From positions 1-64,000 of the forward strand of contig CAMYKZ010000002.1 in NCBI GenBank assembly GCA_947259045.1: 64,000 nucleotides of DNA, written 5' to 3'. The DNA is from an uncultured Afifella sp. (GTDB taxonomy: Bacteria; Pseudomonadota; Alphaproteobacteria; Rhizobiales; Afifellaceae). The notes under the pieces were generated by a model. It had not been told where the DNA came from. It did not search any database and saw only the letters and a program-made list of their open reading frames with translations. The position numbers were made by a program, and so were the translations under genes. Every line of letters starts with the position of its first letter. Within the stretch, counting starts at the first letter, position 1. Shown here in pieces: positions 19,065 to 27,967 of this stretch.

Positions 19065-20870
19065 ATGTCCGTGAACATGGATGCGCGCGAACCAGCAGGT
19101 GAATTCGGCCCATGGAACCCGGGGCTGACGTCGGAAATTCCGCGCGACTATCTTCCCCTGTCGACGATGTTTCGCAACGAGACGGTCTCAACGCCGATCG
19201 ACGAGGCGCATGAACTGAGCGACTTTTGCGGCCTGTCGCCGAACCAGCTTGTCGCTTTCCGGCCCGAGCGCCTGATCGTGCACGAGCTGCTGATCCGTGT
19301 AACCGCCGATCTGGCGGTTCCCGATGGTCCGAACTATGAAGATCTCGGCATCAATCTGCGCGCGATGACGGCCAATATTCTTGAAAAATATATATCACCC
19401 GAACTTGAAAGACTCCGGTCAGATCACGCCGCACTCAGGTCCGACGCAATGATGCTGATTGAAAGGGAGCTTGGCAGTTTTTTTGACCCGGCAGCACACA
19501 CGGCAATCATTCAACCGGCCAAACGATCCTGGACCGATCACCTTTTCCGCCGGTCCGCGAAAACCCCGAAACCACCGCCGGTCGATCGGATGCAGCGCCA
19601 GATCGACGCGATCTCAGGCTGGCAAAACCGCATCGCCACGAATGCGGATCCCTTCGAGGCAGCCTGTCTTTCAGCGCTTGTCAAAACCGCCAACGCAATT
19701 ATCGCCCATCGCGGGAGATTGATGGGCGATCAGGCGACGATCGCCGGCATCGCAGTCAACCTGGTCGGCAACGACTTCGGAAGCCAGCGCCTTGGGGAAG
19801 CCATCGAAGCGCCGTTCCGCAAAGCCGCAGAAGCCGAAAATTACCGCGTCCTGAAACCCCAGGACAAACCGGTCGTGATGAATGTGAAGGGGGCCTCCGC
19901 CGCCGGCAAGAGCACCATCCGGGGCAAACAGCGAGAGCTTGCCGATCAACTCGGTATCGCCTGGGATGATTTTGCCGTGATCAGTCCGGACTACTGGCGG
20001 AAATTCCTGCTCGATTACGGCTCACTCGGCGAGGCCTACAAATATGCCGCCATGCTGACCGGGCACGAGCTTGAGATCATCGACAAGAAACTGGACCGCT
20101 ATATGGCCGGCAAGGCGGCCAGAGGCGCAATGTCCCACCTCCTGATCGACCGCTTCAGGTTCGACAGCTTCACCGTGGAAGCCGGACGCGATGTCGACAG
20201 CACGTTGCTCACCCGCTTCGGCGAGTTGATCTTTATGTTTTTCATCATAACGCCGCCGGAGGCAACGGTGGAACGGGCGTGGAAGCGTGGTCTGTCGACC
20301 GGCCGCTACAAGGCGGTTGATGATCTGCTTTATCACAATATCGAAGCCTATACCGGCATCGCGCAATTGTTCTTCTCCTGGGCATCGGCGACGAAAAAGC
20401 GGGTGCATTACGAATTTCTCGACAACAGCGTGCGCGAGGGTGAACGGCCCCGAACGGTGGCTTTCGGCTGGAATGGTTCGATGACCATCCTCGACGTCAA
20501 GCTCATGCTGGATATTGAGCGGTTCAAGAAAATCGACATCAATGCCCGGCAACCGGGTGACGTTTACGACCGCGACCGAATGTCCTCCGACCAGAACACG
20601 GGTTTTCTGGAACAATGCAAGCAGCGGATCCCGGTGATCAACTTCGCTGATTACCAATCGAGCCGCATCTATGCCCGACTTGAGAACGGCTCGTGGACCT
20701 GGCGGGACGAAGACCAGGTTGCAAGGATTATTGACGACCCGGACATCAGGGCCGGTCTTGAGGCGGTGGGATGGAACCAACGGCCGGACAAACCCGGCCC
20801 GTCTGCCGAGCCGGAAAGCCTGGAAAGCGAGAAGACCTATCTGCTGGGCGACTGGCGGCCCGATCGATAG
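19065..20870 (+). CDS. Uncharacterised P-loop (zeta-toxin/kinase-like) protein
   Basis: A 601-residue soluble protein I cannot assign to a named family. Residues 1-about 260 are mostly helical, charged and without a recognisable motif. A Walker A loop GASAAGKST lies at 276-284, preceded by the hydrophobic strand KPVVMNVK. Then come ISPDYWRKFL at 306-315, similar to the acidic substrate-binding strand of zeta-type kinases; LLIDRFRFDSF; and an arginine-rich lid ERAWKRGLSTGRY at 403-415. The order fits a small-molecule or nucleotide-sugar kinase of the zeta/adenylate-kinase group embedded in a larger protein. No antitoxin-like gene is adjacent. It starts 22 bases after tctA, perhaps cotranscribed. 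Confidence 0.6.
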   Translation: MSVNMDAREPAGEFGPWNPGLTSEIPRDYLPLSTMFRNETVSTPIDEAHELSDFCGLSPNQLVAFRPERLIVHELLIRVTADLAVPDGPNYEDLGINLRAMTANILEKYISPELERLRSDHAALRSDAMMLIERELGSFFDPAAHTAIIQPAKRSWTDHLFRRSAKTPKPPPVDRMQRQIDAISGWQNRIATNADPFEAACLSALVKTANAIIAHRGRLMGDQATIAGIAVNLVGNDFGSQRLGEAIEAPFRKAAEAENYRVLKPQDKPVVMNVKGASAAGKSTIRGKQRELADQLGIAWDDFAVISPDYWRKFLLDYGSLGEAYKYAAMLTGHELEIIDKKLDRYMAGKAARGAMSHLLIDRFRFDSFTVEAGRDVDSTLLTRFGELIFMFFIITPPEATVERAWKRGLSTGRYKAVDDLLYHNIEAYTGIAQLFFSWASATKKRVHYEFLDNSVREGERPRTVAFGWNGSMTILDVKLMLDIERFKKIDINARQPGDVYDRDRMSSDQNTGFLEQCKQRIPVINFADYQSSRIYARLENGSWTWRDEDQVARIIDDPDIRAGLEAVGWNQRPDKPGPSAEPESLESEKTYLLGDWRPDR

Positions 20871-20877
20871 CCGGATT

Positions 20878-23800
20878 TCATAAATCGATCTCGATTACGC
20901 CGTCAGGTTCCGCAGCACGCGACTGGCAGAGGATCATTGAGGTTTCACGCTGCTTGTTCGACAGCACGAAATCGCGGTGCTCGACATTGCCGGAAACAAG
21001 ACTGCAATGACAGACGCCGCACAGGCCATCGGAACATTTGACGTCAATGTGAAAGCCGTTCTCGTTGAGAACATCGGCGGCAGACCGGTCGGCGGAAACC
21101 TGAAGCTCCCGGCCGGAACGCGCCAGCCTCAAAATAAACGGGTGGTTCTCGTAATCCGGGACCTCCGGTAGGGTGAAATATTCCAGATGACGGGCCTCGT
21201 CCGGGAACCCCTGGCGCGTGGCCGCATCGATAACGCCCTGCATGTAGGGATCAGGCCCGCAGGTATAAACATGCCATCCGTCCCGGTAGCCACCGAGGAT
21301 CGTCTCAAGATCGGCCCGTGTTCCGTCTGCGGAAATGTGGAGATGGACATGATCCTTCCATGGCACGGTTTCCAGATCCTCCAGAAAACCGGCACTATCG
21401 CGGGATCTGGCCGAATAATGCATTTCGAAATCAGCGCCGATGTCGTGCAGTCTGTGCGCCATCGCGATCATCGGTGTGATGCCGATGCCGCCGCCCATCA
21501 GAAAGCTCTTCGTTGCCGCCTCATCGAGCGGGAAATGATTGATCGGTTTTGAAATGAAGATCTTGCGGCCGTCTCTGAAGATCCGGTGCATCAGCTTCGA
21601 GCCGCCCTTGCCGCCATCTTCGCGCAGCACCGCAATCTGGTAGGCTGAGCGATCGGCCGGATTTCCAGACAACGAATATTGTCTGAGAAATTCCGGCGCT
21701 ACGACAATGTCGAGATGGCTCCCGGCAGTCCACTCAGGTAACGGCGATCCATCCAGTGAAGACAATTCGTATTTGCTGACATCCGGTGTCATCCTTTCGA
21801 CCTTCGCCACCTCAACCCGGATGACCGGCGCGTCGCCCTCAATTCGATATTCGTGGGCAAGCCCGTCGGTTTCGCCGCGGGCAAGCCTTGCTTTGTATTC
21901 CTCAGCCGTGATCAGCGCCTGATAGGCTTCAATGGCCTTCTCCCGGTCCATCGGGAACGGAAACGGCCACGGGTGCGGCGCCAGGCTGGCCGGATAGACG
22001 GCAAGCGTCTGATCCTCATATTTAAGATCAAGATCTTTCTGCAAATCCCGGGCGTTGACCGGCTCTTTTGCCGGCCTGTAACCGCCATCTTCCTCGATTT
22101 CCAGGTCCCACCACCATTTCTTGACCGGGTTCAGGCCGCCATTGCCGACAGCGTCGTCAAGCTTCGCCAACAAAGGCGCTGCGCGCGGCACATTCATCGC
22201 GGCCCAGCGGAACGGTTTTTCTGCGAACAGGCCTTCCAGGTTCCACGGGCAGGTTTTCATGCAGCGCCCGCACATGGCGCCACCCGGCGTAGTGATGCGG
22301 TAGGTGGCGCATTTCTGGCTGTCGGATTTCCAGATCTCGTAGCCATTGAACATCAGCTTCGGCCCGGCGGTTATGGCGCCTGAGGGGCATTCGCGTGCGC
22401 ATTTGTTGCAGCTTTCGCAAAATCTCTGCAGTCCGAAATCAATCGGCCGGTCGTGGCTCAACGGCATGTCGGTCGTCACGACACCGGATTTCAGCCGCGG
22501 CCCGAGAAAGGGATTGAGGATCACCTCGCCGATGCGACTGACCTCGCCGAGCCCGGACAGGAGCAGCAGCGGCGGCTGCAACACCTCGCCGTCGAGCACC
22601 GTATGCGCCTTGGCCGAATAACCCAGATTGCGGATCTGTTTCGCAATCACGCCGCCGAGCAGCGAAAAGCGCAGATAGGCGCGCATGGATTGCGACACCG
22701 ATATCCAGTCGTCGCCGGATGCCCCCTCCATGGTCTCGTACCCCTGGTCGATGATCATCGAGACGGCATTATCATGGGTCGGAACGATCGGCTCGCCGAC
22801 GGCGTCATGGGAATACCATGTCCAGTCCGGACAGCGCGACACGCCGACGGCGTCAATGCCGAGGAAATAGCAGGCCGCCTTGATGTTCGCCGCGTTGCGC
22901 TCTGGTTCACCTGCACTGGCCGACCGGGCGTCGGCAGCCGGGCCATCCTGGATCAGCACGAAAGCGCCAAGCGCCCGCCGTTGCGCCATCGACGGCGCGG
23001 CCTTGCGGGCATAATGGCCGTTTCTGGCGCCGTCCTGGAGTTTCTTGCCCATATCGCCGAACTGGGCCCGCGCGAACATGTCGGTGCGCTTGGGAACCCG
23101 GGCGACCCGCGCCTCGTCGATGAAGGTAGTCGGATCGTCGATCCGCCTCAGTTTTTCAAACGGGTGCGCGCCATCGACATAACGGCGTTTGGCGAAGGGT
23201 TCGCGGTTGAAGGCGTTTTTTGCAAATCCTTTCCCCAGCCGCCAGGCCAGCCCGTGGGTCCTTGACCGGGGCTGATCGGCCAGCGGCGCCAGCGGCAAGT
23301 CGGGCGCCAGCGCAAATTCGGTCGTCACGGCGGCAACGCCGAAGCGATTACCCAGATAGGGATTGGCGAGGCTGCCGTCTTCGGCTGTGGCCAGACCTGC
23401 AGCGACCGTCAGCCGGTTGAGATCGACGTCACTCGAAGCGCCGGTGTGCGCGCGCGCATCAAAACCGAGCAGCCGGATATAATTGGCAATCACCACGGCT
23501 GTCTCGGAGGCACACAGGCATGCACGGGCGGCCTGTGCGTCCAGGATCCAGTCGGTCCCCGGCTCGTCGGTTCGCGGATCACGCGGATATTCATAGAGGA
23601 AGACGATTGCATGGCTGTGGCCGTCGATCGTCGTCGGCGGCGCCTCCATCGATTCCTTCAGATCCGCCATGATCATGTCGATGCCGGACGCCAGCGTCTT
23701 TGTCTGCTTGGTGCGCAGGTCCTCGGCCAGCCGGTCGATATCCGGATTGCGGAACGGATCGGCAAGTTGGCTGCCGGGCGGCAATTCGCAAATTCCGACC

Positions 23801-24099
23801 ATCGAAGCGTCGGAAAAATACCCGAAACCCTTGAGATGGTTGGCGCGCTCGCGCAGTTCGTCCGGGCATCCTGCCCTTGCCTTGTTGACCAGTCCGTCGC
23901 GGATGGCATCCAGCGTTGCCTGGTGTTCGCCCATCGCATTGACAAGGCTCTCCGGCGCATTCAACCGGTGAAATGAGACCGGCAACATCGGTGGGACCGC
24001 ATTCAGATCCGGCATGATCTTCGATCGCTCCAGCCGCTCCAGCGGATACGGACCCATATGGACGGGCCGGTTCTTGTCGGAGAAGAAACGGATTGTCAT
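20878..24099 (-). CDS. Self-sufficient reductive dehalogenase-like protein (RdhA fused to ferredoxin reductase)
   Basis: A 1073-residue protein from the ATG at 24099. Residues 1-about 640 are a cobalamin-dependent reductive dehalogenase module with two [4Fe-4S] motifs: CESCNKCARECPSG at 561-574 and Cys 597, 610, 613, 617. Tyr475, Lys537 and Arg601 have exactly the spacing (62 and 64) that I recall for Tyr426, Lys488 and Arg552 of Nitratireductor pacificus NpRdhA. Residues about 750-975 are a flavin/NAD(P)H reductase (RQYSL at 806-810, GGGIGITPM at 869-877, YTCGPDPY at 945-952). The C-terminus is a plant-type [2Fe-2S] domain (Cys 1022, 1027, 1030, 1058). There is no Tat signal or RdhB anchor, so it should be a cytoplasmic, NAD(P)H-fed enzyme like BhbA/NpRdhA. 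The substrate, presumably a halogenated aromatic, is unknown. Confidence 0.85.
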   Translation of the reverse strand: MTIRFFSDKNRPVHMGPYPLERLERSKIMPDLNAVPPMLPVSFHRLNAPESLVNAMGEHQATLDAIRDGLVNKARAGCPDELRERANHLKGFGYFSDASMVGICELPPGSQLADPFRNPDIDRLAEDLRTKQTKTLASGIDMIMADLKESMEAPPTTIDGHSHAIVFLYEYPRDPRTDEPGTDWILDAQAARACLCASETAVVIANYIRLLGFDARAHTGASSDVDLNRLTVAAGLATAEDGSLANPYLGNRFGVAAVTTEFALAPDLPLAPLADQPRSRTHGLAWRLGKGFAKNAFNREPFAKRRYVDGAHPFEKLRRIDDPTTFIDEARVARVPKRTDMFARAQFGDMGKKLQDGARNGHYARKAAPSMAQRRALGAFVLIQDGPAADARSASAGEPERNAANIKAACYFLGIDAVGVSRCPDWTWYSHDAVGEPIVPTHDNAVSMIIDQGYETMEGASGDDWISVSQSMRAYLRFSLLGGVIAKQIRNLGYSAKAHTVLDGEVLQPPLLLLSGLGEVSRIGEVILNPFLGPRLKSGVVTTDMPLSHDRPIDFGLQRFCESCNKCARECPSGAITAGPKLMFNGYEIWKSDSQKCATYRITTPGGAMCGRCMKTCPWNLEGLFAEKPFRWAAMNVPRAAPLLAKLDDAVGNGGLNPVKKWWWDLEIEEDGGYRPAKEPVNARDLQKDLDLKYEDQTLAVYPASLAPHPWPFPFPMDREKAIEAYQALITAEEYKARLARGETDGLAHEYRIEGDAPVIRVEVAKVERMTPDVSKYELSSLDGSPLPEWTAGSHLDIVVAPEFLRQYSLSGNPADRSAYQIAVLREDGGKGGSKLMHRIFRDGRKIFISKPINHFPLDEAATKSFLMGGGIGITPMIAMAHRLHDIGADFEMHYSARSRDSAGFLEDLETVPWKDHVHLHISADGTRADLETILGGYRDGWHVYTCGPDPYMQGVIDAATRQGFPDEARHLEYFTLPEVPDYENHPFILRLARSGRELQVSADRSAADVLNENGFHIDVKCSDGLCGVCHCSLVSGNVEHRDFVLSNKQRETSMILCQSRAAEPDGVIEIDL

Positions 24100-24302
24100 A
24101 CCTTGCCTTCTGTCAGCGGCCTGAATGAGACAAGCCAAGACCGGATCGAGATTAAGACTTTTGCAAAGCGGATGAAACGCCATTTTTCCGGACGACAGCA
24201 AAGATGCCCCTCTGCCGGCTTTTCACGGAGTAACTTGACCATGTAACCGCACCCGGTTTTGAATTATTGATATGCATTCCGATATCTCAAGGGGGCGTCA
24301 AT

Positions 24303-25226
24303 ATGAAGATTGCAGTGATGGGCGCAGGCGCGCTTGGATGTTATTTCGGCGGCCGTCTTGCCGCGGCCGGCGGCGACGTATCCTTCATCGCCAGGGGCGC
24401 TCACCTGGAAGCGCTGCAGCGCGACGGCCTGCGCGTTGAAAGCCCGCTCGGCGATTTTCATTTGCCGGATGTGCGTGCCAGTGACGATCCGGGCGCGTTC
24501 GGCCCGGTCGACCTTGTCCTGTTCCTGGTCAAACTCTACGACACGGAAGCGGCTGCACAAGCGATGATGCCGATGCTTGGCCCGGAGACATCGGTGTTTT
24601 CGTTCCAGAACGGCGTCAACAGTTCACAGCGGATCGGCGCAATCGCCGGACCGGAACGGGTCGTCAACGGCATTGCCCTGATTCCCGCCGACGTCCGTTC
24701 GCCGGGTGTCATCAGCCATAACGGACCATTTGCCCGCCTGGTTTTCGGCGAGAAGGACGGCCATGAGAGCCCGCGTTGCAAGGCGTTTGAATCGGCGCTT
24801 CACGAGGCCGGCGTCGATGCCGCAATTGTCGATGATATCCAGGTCAAGATCTGGGAAAAGTTCATCATGTTGAGTGCGCTGAGCGCAATGACCGCCCTGA
24901 CGCGCCTGCCGATCGGGAAAATTCTCGAAGATGCGGCTTGCGCGCAATTATTCAGGGCCGCAATCGACGAGACCAGCGCGGTCGGTCGTGTGATCTGTCC
25001 TGATCTCACGGCGGATGCCAGCGCCCGGGCGCTTGAATTCGCGAACAGGCTTCCGCCTGGCGGCCGGGCGTCGATGCTGGACGATCTGGAGCGCGGCAAA
25101 CGGCTTGAACTTGACGATCTGAGCGGTGAAGTCGTGCGCCTCGGCGCGGCCCATGGCGTGCCGACGCCGACGCACAAATTCGTCGCGCAGGCGCTCAGTC
25201 CTTTCAGCCGCGGCGCGCCGCTGTAA
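24303..25226 (+). CDS. Ketopantoate reductase-family dehydrogenase (PanE/ApbA; candidate oxalyl-CoA reductase)
   Basis: A 307-residue NAD(P)H enzyme from the ATG at 24303 with an agggggc ribosome site. The Rossmann start is MKIAVMGAGALGCYFGGRLA, the FQNGVNS loop follows the cofactor site, and the catalytic lysine region is QVKIWEKFIMLSALSAMTAL. It is an ordinary member of the 2-dehydropantoate 2-reductase family. In Methylorubrum a paralogue, PanE2, reduces oxalyl-CoA toward glyoxylate. The location near oxc/frc and just before a glyoxylate-type aminotransferase favours that role over pantothenate synthesis. Family certain, substrate inferred. Confidence 0.8.
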   Translation: MKIAVMGAGALGCYFGGRLAAAGGDVSFIARGAHLEALQRDGLRVESPLGDFHLPDVRASDDPGAFGPVDLVLFLVKLYDTEAAAQAMMPMLGPETSVFSFQNGVNSSQRIGAIAGPERVVNGIALIPADVRSPGVISHNGPFARLVFGEKDGHESPRCKAFESALHEAGVDAAIVDDIQVKIWEKFIMLSALSAMTALTRLPIGKILEDAACAQLFRAAIDETSAVGRVICPDLTADASARALEFANRLPPGGRASMLDDLERGKRLELDDLSGEVVRLGAAHGVPTPTHKFVAQALSPFSRGAPL

Positions 25227-25385
25227 CATGGCCTGTTTGAAACCTGTAACAGGGCCGGTTTGCAACAAGGCCTGCTTGACCGCTTGCCGGTTTCTCTGAC
25301 ACTCTGGGCCCATCCGATCTTGCCGCCCGCGAAGCACCTTCATATAGACAGATCACCTGCTCATCCAGAAAAGTTGGTTTCACCA

Positions 25386-26591
25386 ATGTCGCTCAATTTC
25401 GGCCGTACCCTGCTTGCAATTCCGGGCCCTTCCGTCATTCCCGAACGTGTTCTGGCCGCCATGCACAGGCCGTCGCCGAACATTTACGAAGGCGAACTGA
25501 TCGAGCTGACGGCCAGCCTCTTTCCCGACCTGAAAGCGGTCGCGCGAACCGATGCAGATGTCGCGATCTACATCGCCAACGGGCACGGCGCGTGGGAAGC
25601 CGCCCTGAAAAACACACTCCACCGCGGTGACAAGGTGCTGGTTCTCGCCACGGGCCTGTTCGGCATGGGTTGGGCGGAACTGGCTGGAACGCTGGAACTT
25701 GAGGTGCAGGTCCTGGATTTCGGCAACCAGCGCGATGCCGATCCGGACCGGCTGGAAGAGGTTCTGCGCGCAGACGCTGAGCGAAAGATCAAGGCCGTCA
25801 TGACCGTGCACACGGATACGGCCACCTCCGTGCGCAACGACATTCCGGCTTTGCGTCAGGCGATTACGAATTCCGGCCATGACGCGTTGTTCCTGGTCGA
25901 TTGCATTGCCTCGCTCGGCTGCGAGCGGTTTGAGATGGATGATTGGGGCGTCGATGTCATGGTCGCTGCATGCCAGAAGGGGCTGATGACGCCGGCAGGC
26001 CTGTCCTTTGTCTACTTCAACGGCAAAGCCGCTGAGGCGCAAAAGCGTTGCAAACCCGGTTATTACTGGAACTGGCATCCGCGCACGAACCCGGAAATCT
26101 ACTACCAGCAGTTTGCCGGCACCGCTCCCACCCACCACCTCTACGGTCTGCGCGAAGCCCTCACCATGCTTGTGCACGAGGAAGGGATCGAGGCTGCCTG
26201 GGCGCGTCACCGGACGATTGCCCACGCCATCTGGGCCGCCGTCGAGGCATGGGGCGACGGCGGCACGATGCGGCTCAATATCGCCGATCCGGCGAAACGA
26301 AGCCTGGCTGTATCGGCGATCGGAACAGGCGAAGGCGAAGCGGGCCGAATCCGCAGATGGTGCGAAAACGAGGCCGGCGTGACATTGGGAATCGGCCTGG
26401 GGTTTGGCCGGCCCGGCACACCTGAAGGCGACAGGAATTTCCGCATCGGCCATATGGGCCATCAGAATGTCGCAATGGTGCTTGGCGCCCTCGGCGCGAT
26501 CGACACCGCCATGAAAGCGCAGGGTATCGCCCATGGCGACGGCGCGCTCGCAGCGGCCACGACAGTCCTGGCGAAGCATGGGCAGCGTTAG
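25386..26591 (+). CDS. Class V aminotransferase, serine/alanine-glyoxylate type
   Basis: A 401-residue PLP enzyme from the ATG at 25386. It has the glyoxylate aminotransferase start (LLAIPGPSVIPERVLAAM), the glycine-rich cofactor region NGHGAWEAALKN, TVHTDTATSVRND, the aspartate in FLVDCIASLG, and the Schiff-base lysine in VAACQKGLMTPAG. The closest described group is serine-glyoxylate/alanine-glyoxylate aminotransferase, which forms glycine from glyoxylate. It follows the PanE-like reductase by about 160 bases, so the pair could turn oxalyl-CoA carbon into glycine. The amino donor cannot be read from sequence. Confidence 0.85.
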   Translation: MSLNFGRTLLAIPGPSVIPERVLAAMHRPSPNIYEGELIELTASLFPDLKAVARTDADVAIYIANGHGAWEAALKNTLHRGDKVLVLATGLFGMGWAELAGTLELEVQVLDFGNQRDADPDRLEEVLRADAERKIKAVMTVHTDTATSVRNDIPALRQAITNSGHDALFLVDCIASLGCERFEMDDWGVDVMVAACQKGLMTPAGLSFVYFNGKAAEAQKRCKPGYYWNWHPRTNPEIYYQQFAGTAPTHHLYGLREALTMLVHEEGIEAAWARHRTIAHAIWAAVEAWGDGGTMRLNIADPAKRSLAVSAIGTGEGEAGRIRRWCENEAGVTLGIGLGFGRPGTPEGDRNFRIGHMGHQNVAMVLGALGAIDTAMKAQGIAHGDGALAAATTVLAKHGQR

Positions 26592-26633
26592 ACAGGACTT
26601 CAGGTTTTTAACCCGCCAACTCTCCCTGACCGG

Positions 26634-27767
26634 TCAACCAGACTTGCGGAACGGGTACAGGAATTGCTGCCAATAGCCGGTCGGCACCGGGTCGCCGCCG
26701 ACACCGTAAGCTTCGGGCCATTTTCCTTCCGGCATGTGGTGCGTGCCGAACAGGCGGTCGTAGAGCGGGAAATGGATAGCGAAATTCACATCGATCGCTT
26801 CTTTCTCCTTGCCGTGATGCCAGTGATGGAAGCGTGGCGTCACCAGGAACGTCTCAATCGCCTTGAAGTCCCATCTGAGATTGGCGTGTACCAGCGATGA
26901 GTAGAAATAGACGATCAGGACATAGACCTGGATGGCCGCAGGATCGAAGCCAAGCGTGAACATCGGCAAAGCGGTTGCTCCGCGCAACAGGGCAATCTCG
27001 ATGACATGCATGCGCGCGCCCGCCAGCCAGTCCATGCTCTTGGCGGAATGGTGCACGGCATGGAATTTCCACAGCCATGAGATCTGATGGAACATCCGGT
27101 GGAACCAATATTGTGCAAAATCCGTCACCACCATGATGATGATGACCTGCACAACAAAGGGCAGCGCCATGACCAGGCTCCGGATATGGTTCAAATCGAA
27201 GGCGCCGGTCACGAAGTTGGCAGGCGCCAGCGTGAGGAAGGTGAGGACCTGAACCAGCATCGAGCTGACAAGGTAATAGAACATGTCCTCCTGCCATTCC
27301 GGCCGGAACAAGGTCTGGTCAGCCCGGTGCGGGAAGAAGCGCTCCAGCGGGACAAATAGAAAGCCGACAAAAAGCACGTTGAGGATGAAAAAATCCAATC
27401 CGAAATAGAGGCTCGTGGGATTGGCGCCACTGGCGTTCGTCTGTGACCCGCCGAGCAGAGAGGCTACCACAACCAGAGCCAGGGCGGTGCCGCCCAGCAC
27501 TTTGTCCTTGCTGAGCAGGAGACTGGTCAAAGCGAGCCCGTAACCGATCAGAAGCACAATGTGAAGAAATGGCCTGAGGTAGCCTGACTCGTGAATTGCC
27601 ATCAGGTCAGGCGTCACGAATAAACCCGGGAACTTCAGGACGAATACCAGCAAAAGGCCTGTCAGTCCGGCAAGCAGTGCCCCGCCGCCGCTCAGCCAGC
27701 CGCTTCCCAGGGGGCGTTGCTCTTTCGGTTTTTCAAGTTGCTTCGACAATCGTTCGATGATCGACAT
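26634..27767 (-). CDS. Sterol desaturase/fatty acid hydroxylase-family membrane protein
   Basis: A 377-residue integral membrane protein using the ATG at 27767 (an ATG 12 bases upstream is possible). Several N-terminal helices precede the catalytic domain. The di-iron histidine boxes are HRMFH, HAVHHSAK and, in the last third, FHHWHHGKEKE with a following HFPLYDRLFGTHH. Members hydroxylate or desaturate lipids at the membrane face; bacterial examples act on fatty acids, carotenoids or hopanoids. The extra N-terminal membrane segment (about 150 residues) makes it longer than minimal family members. It converges on the aminotransferase gene. No neighbouring lipid gene helps to identify the substrate. 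Confidence 0.83.
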   Translation of the reverse strand: MSIIERLSKQLEKPKEQRPLGSGWLSGGGALLAGLTGLLLVFVLKFPGLFVTPDLMAIHESGYLRPFLHIVLLIGYGLALTSLLLSKDKVLGGTALALVVVASLLGGSQTNASGANPTSLYFGLDFFILNVLFVGFLFVPLERFFPHRADQTLFRPEWQEDMFYYLVSSMLVQVLTFLTLAPANFVTGAFDLNHIRSLVMALPFVVQVIIIMVVTDFAQYWFHRMFHQISWLWKFHAVHHSAKSMDWLAGARMHVIEIALLRGATALPMFTLGFDPAAIQVYVLIVYFYSSLVHANLRWDFKAIETFLVTPRFHHWHHGKEKEAIDVNFAIHFPLYDRLFGTHHMPEGKWPEAYGVGGDPVPTGYWQQFLYPFRKSG

Positions 27768-27967
27768 GACGGCCCCCATAGATCCGGATTGCAAACCCGG
27801 CTTGGACTGATTGAATGTCCGACAGGCAACGATATCACGCAATTCACTAACAAGACGGAAGCAAGGCAATGAACCGCGCTTGAAACCGGTGTTTCAATTG
27901 CGTGCAGAAATTCACCTGTCATCCTGCTGGCTGAACAGGGGCGCGACCGGCAGATTGTCCGGCGCTA

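Noticed and set aside
19065-20870. Zeta toxin of a toxin-antitoxin pair
   Set aside because: The protein is more than twice the usual zeta length and no small antitoxin gene is adjacent; only a fold-level likeness can be claimed.
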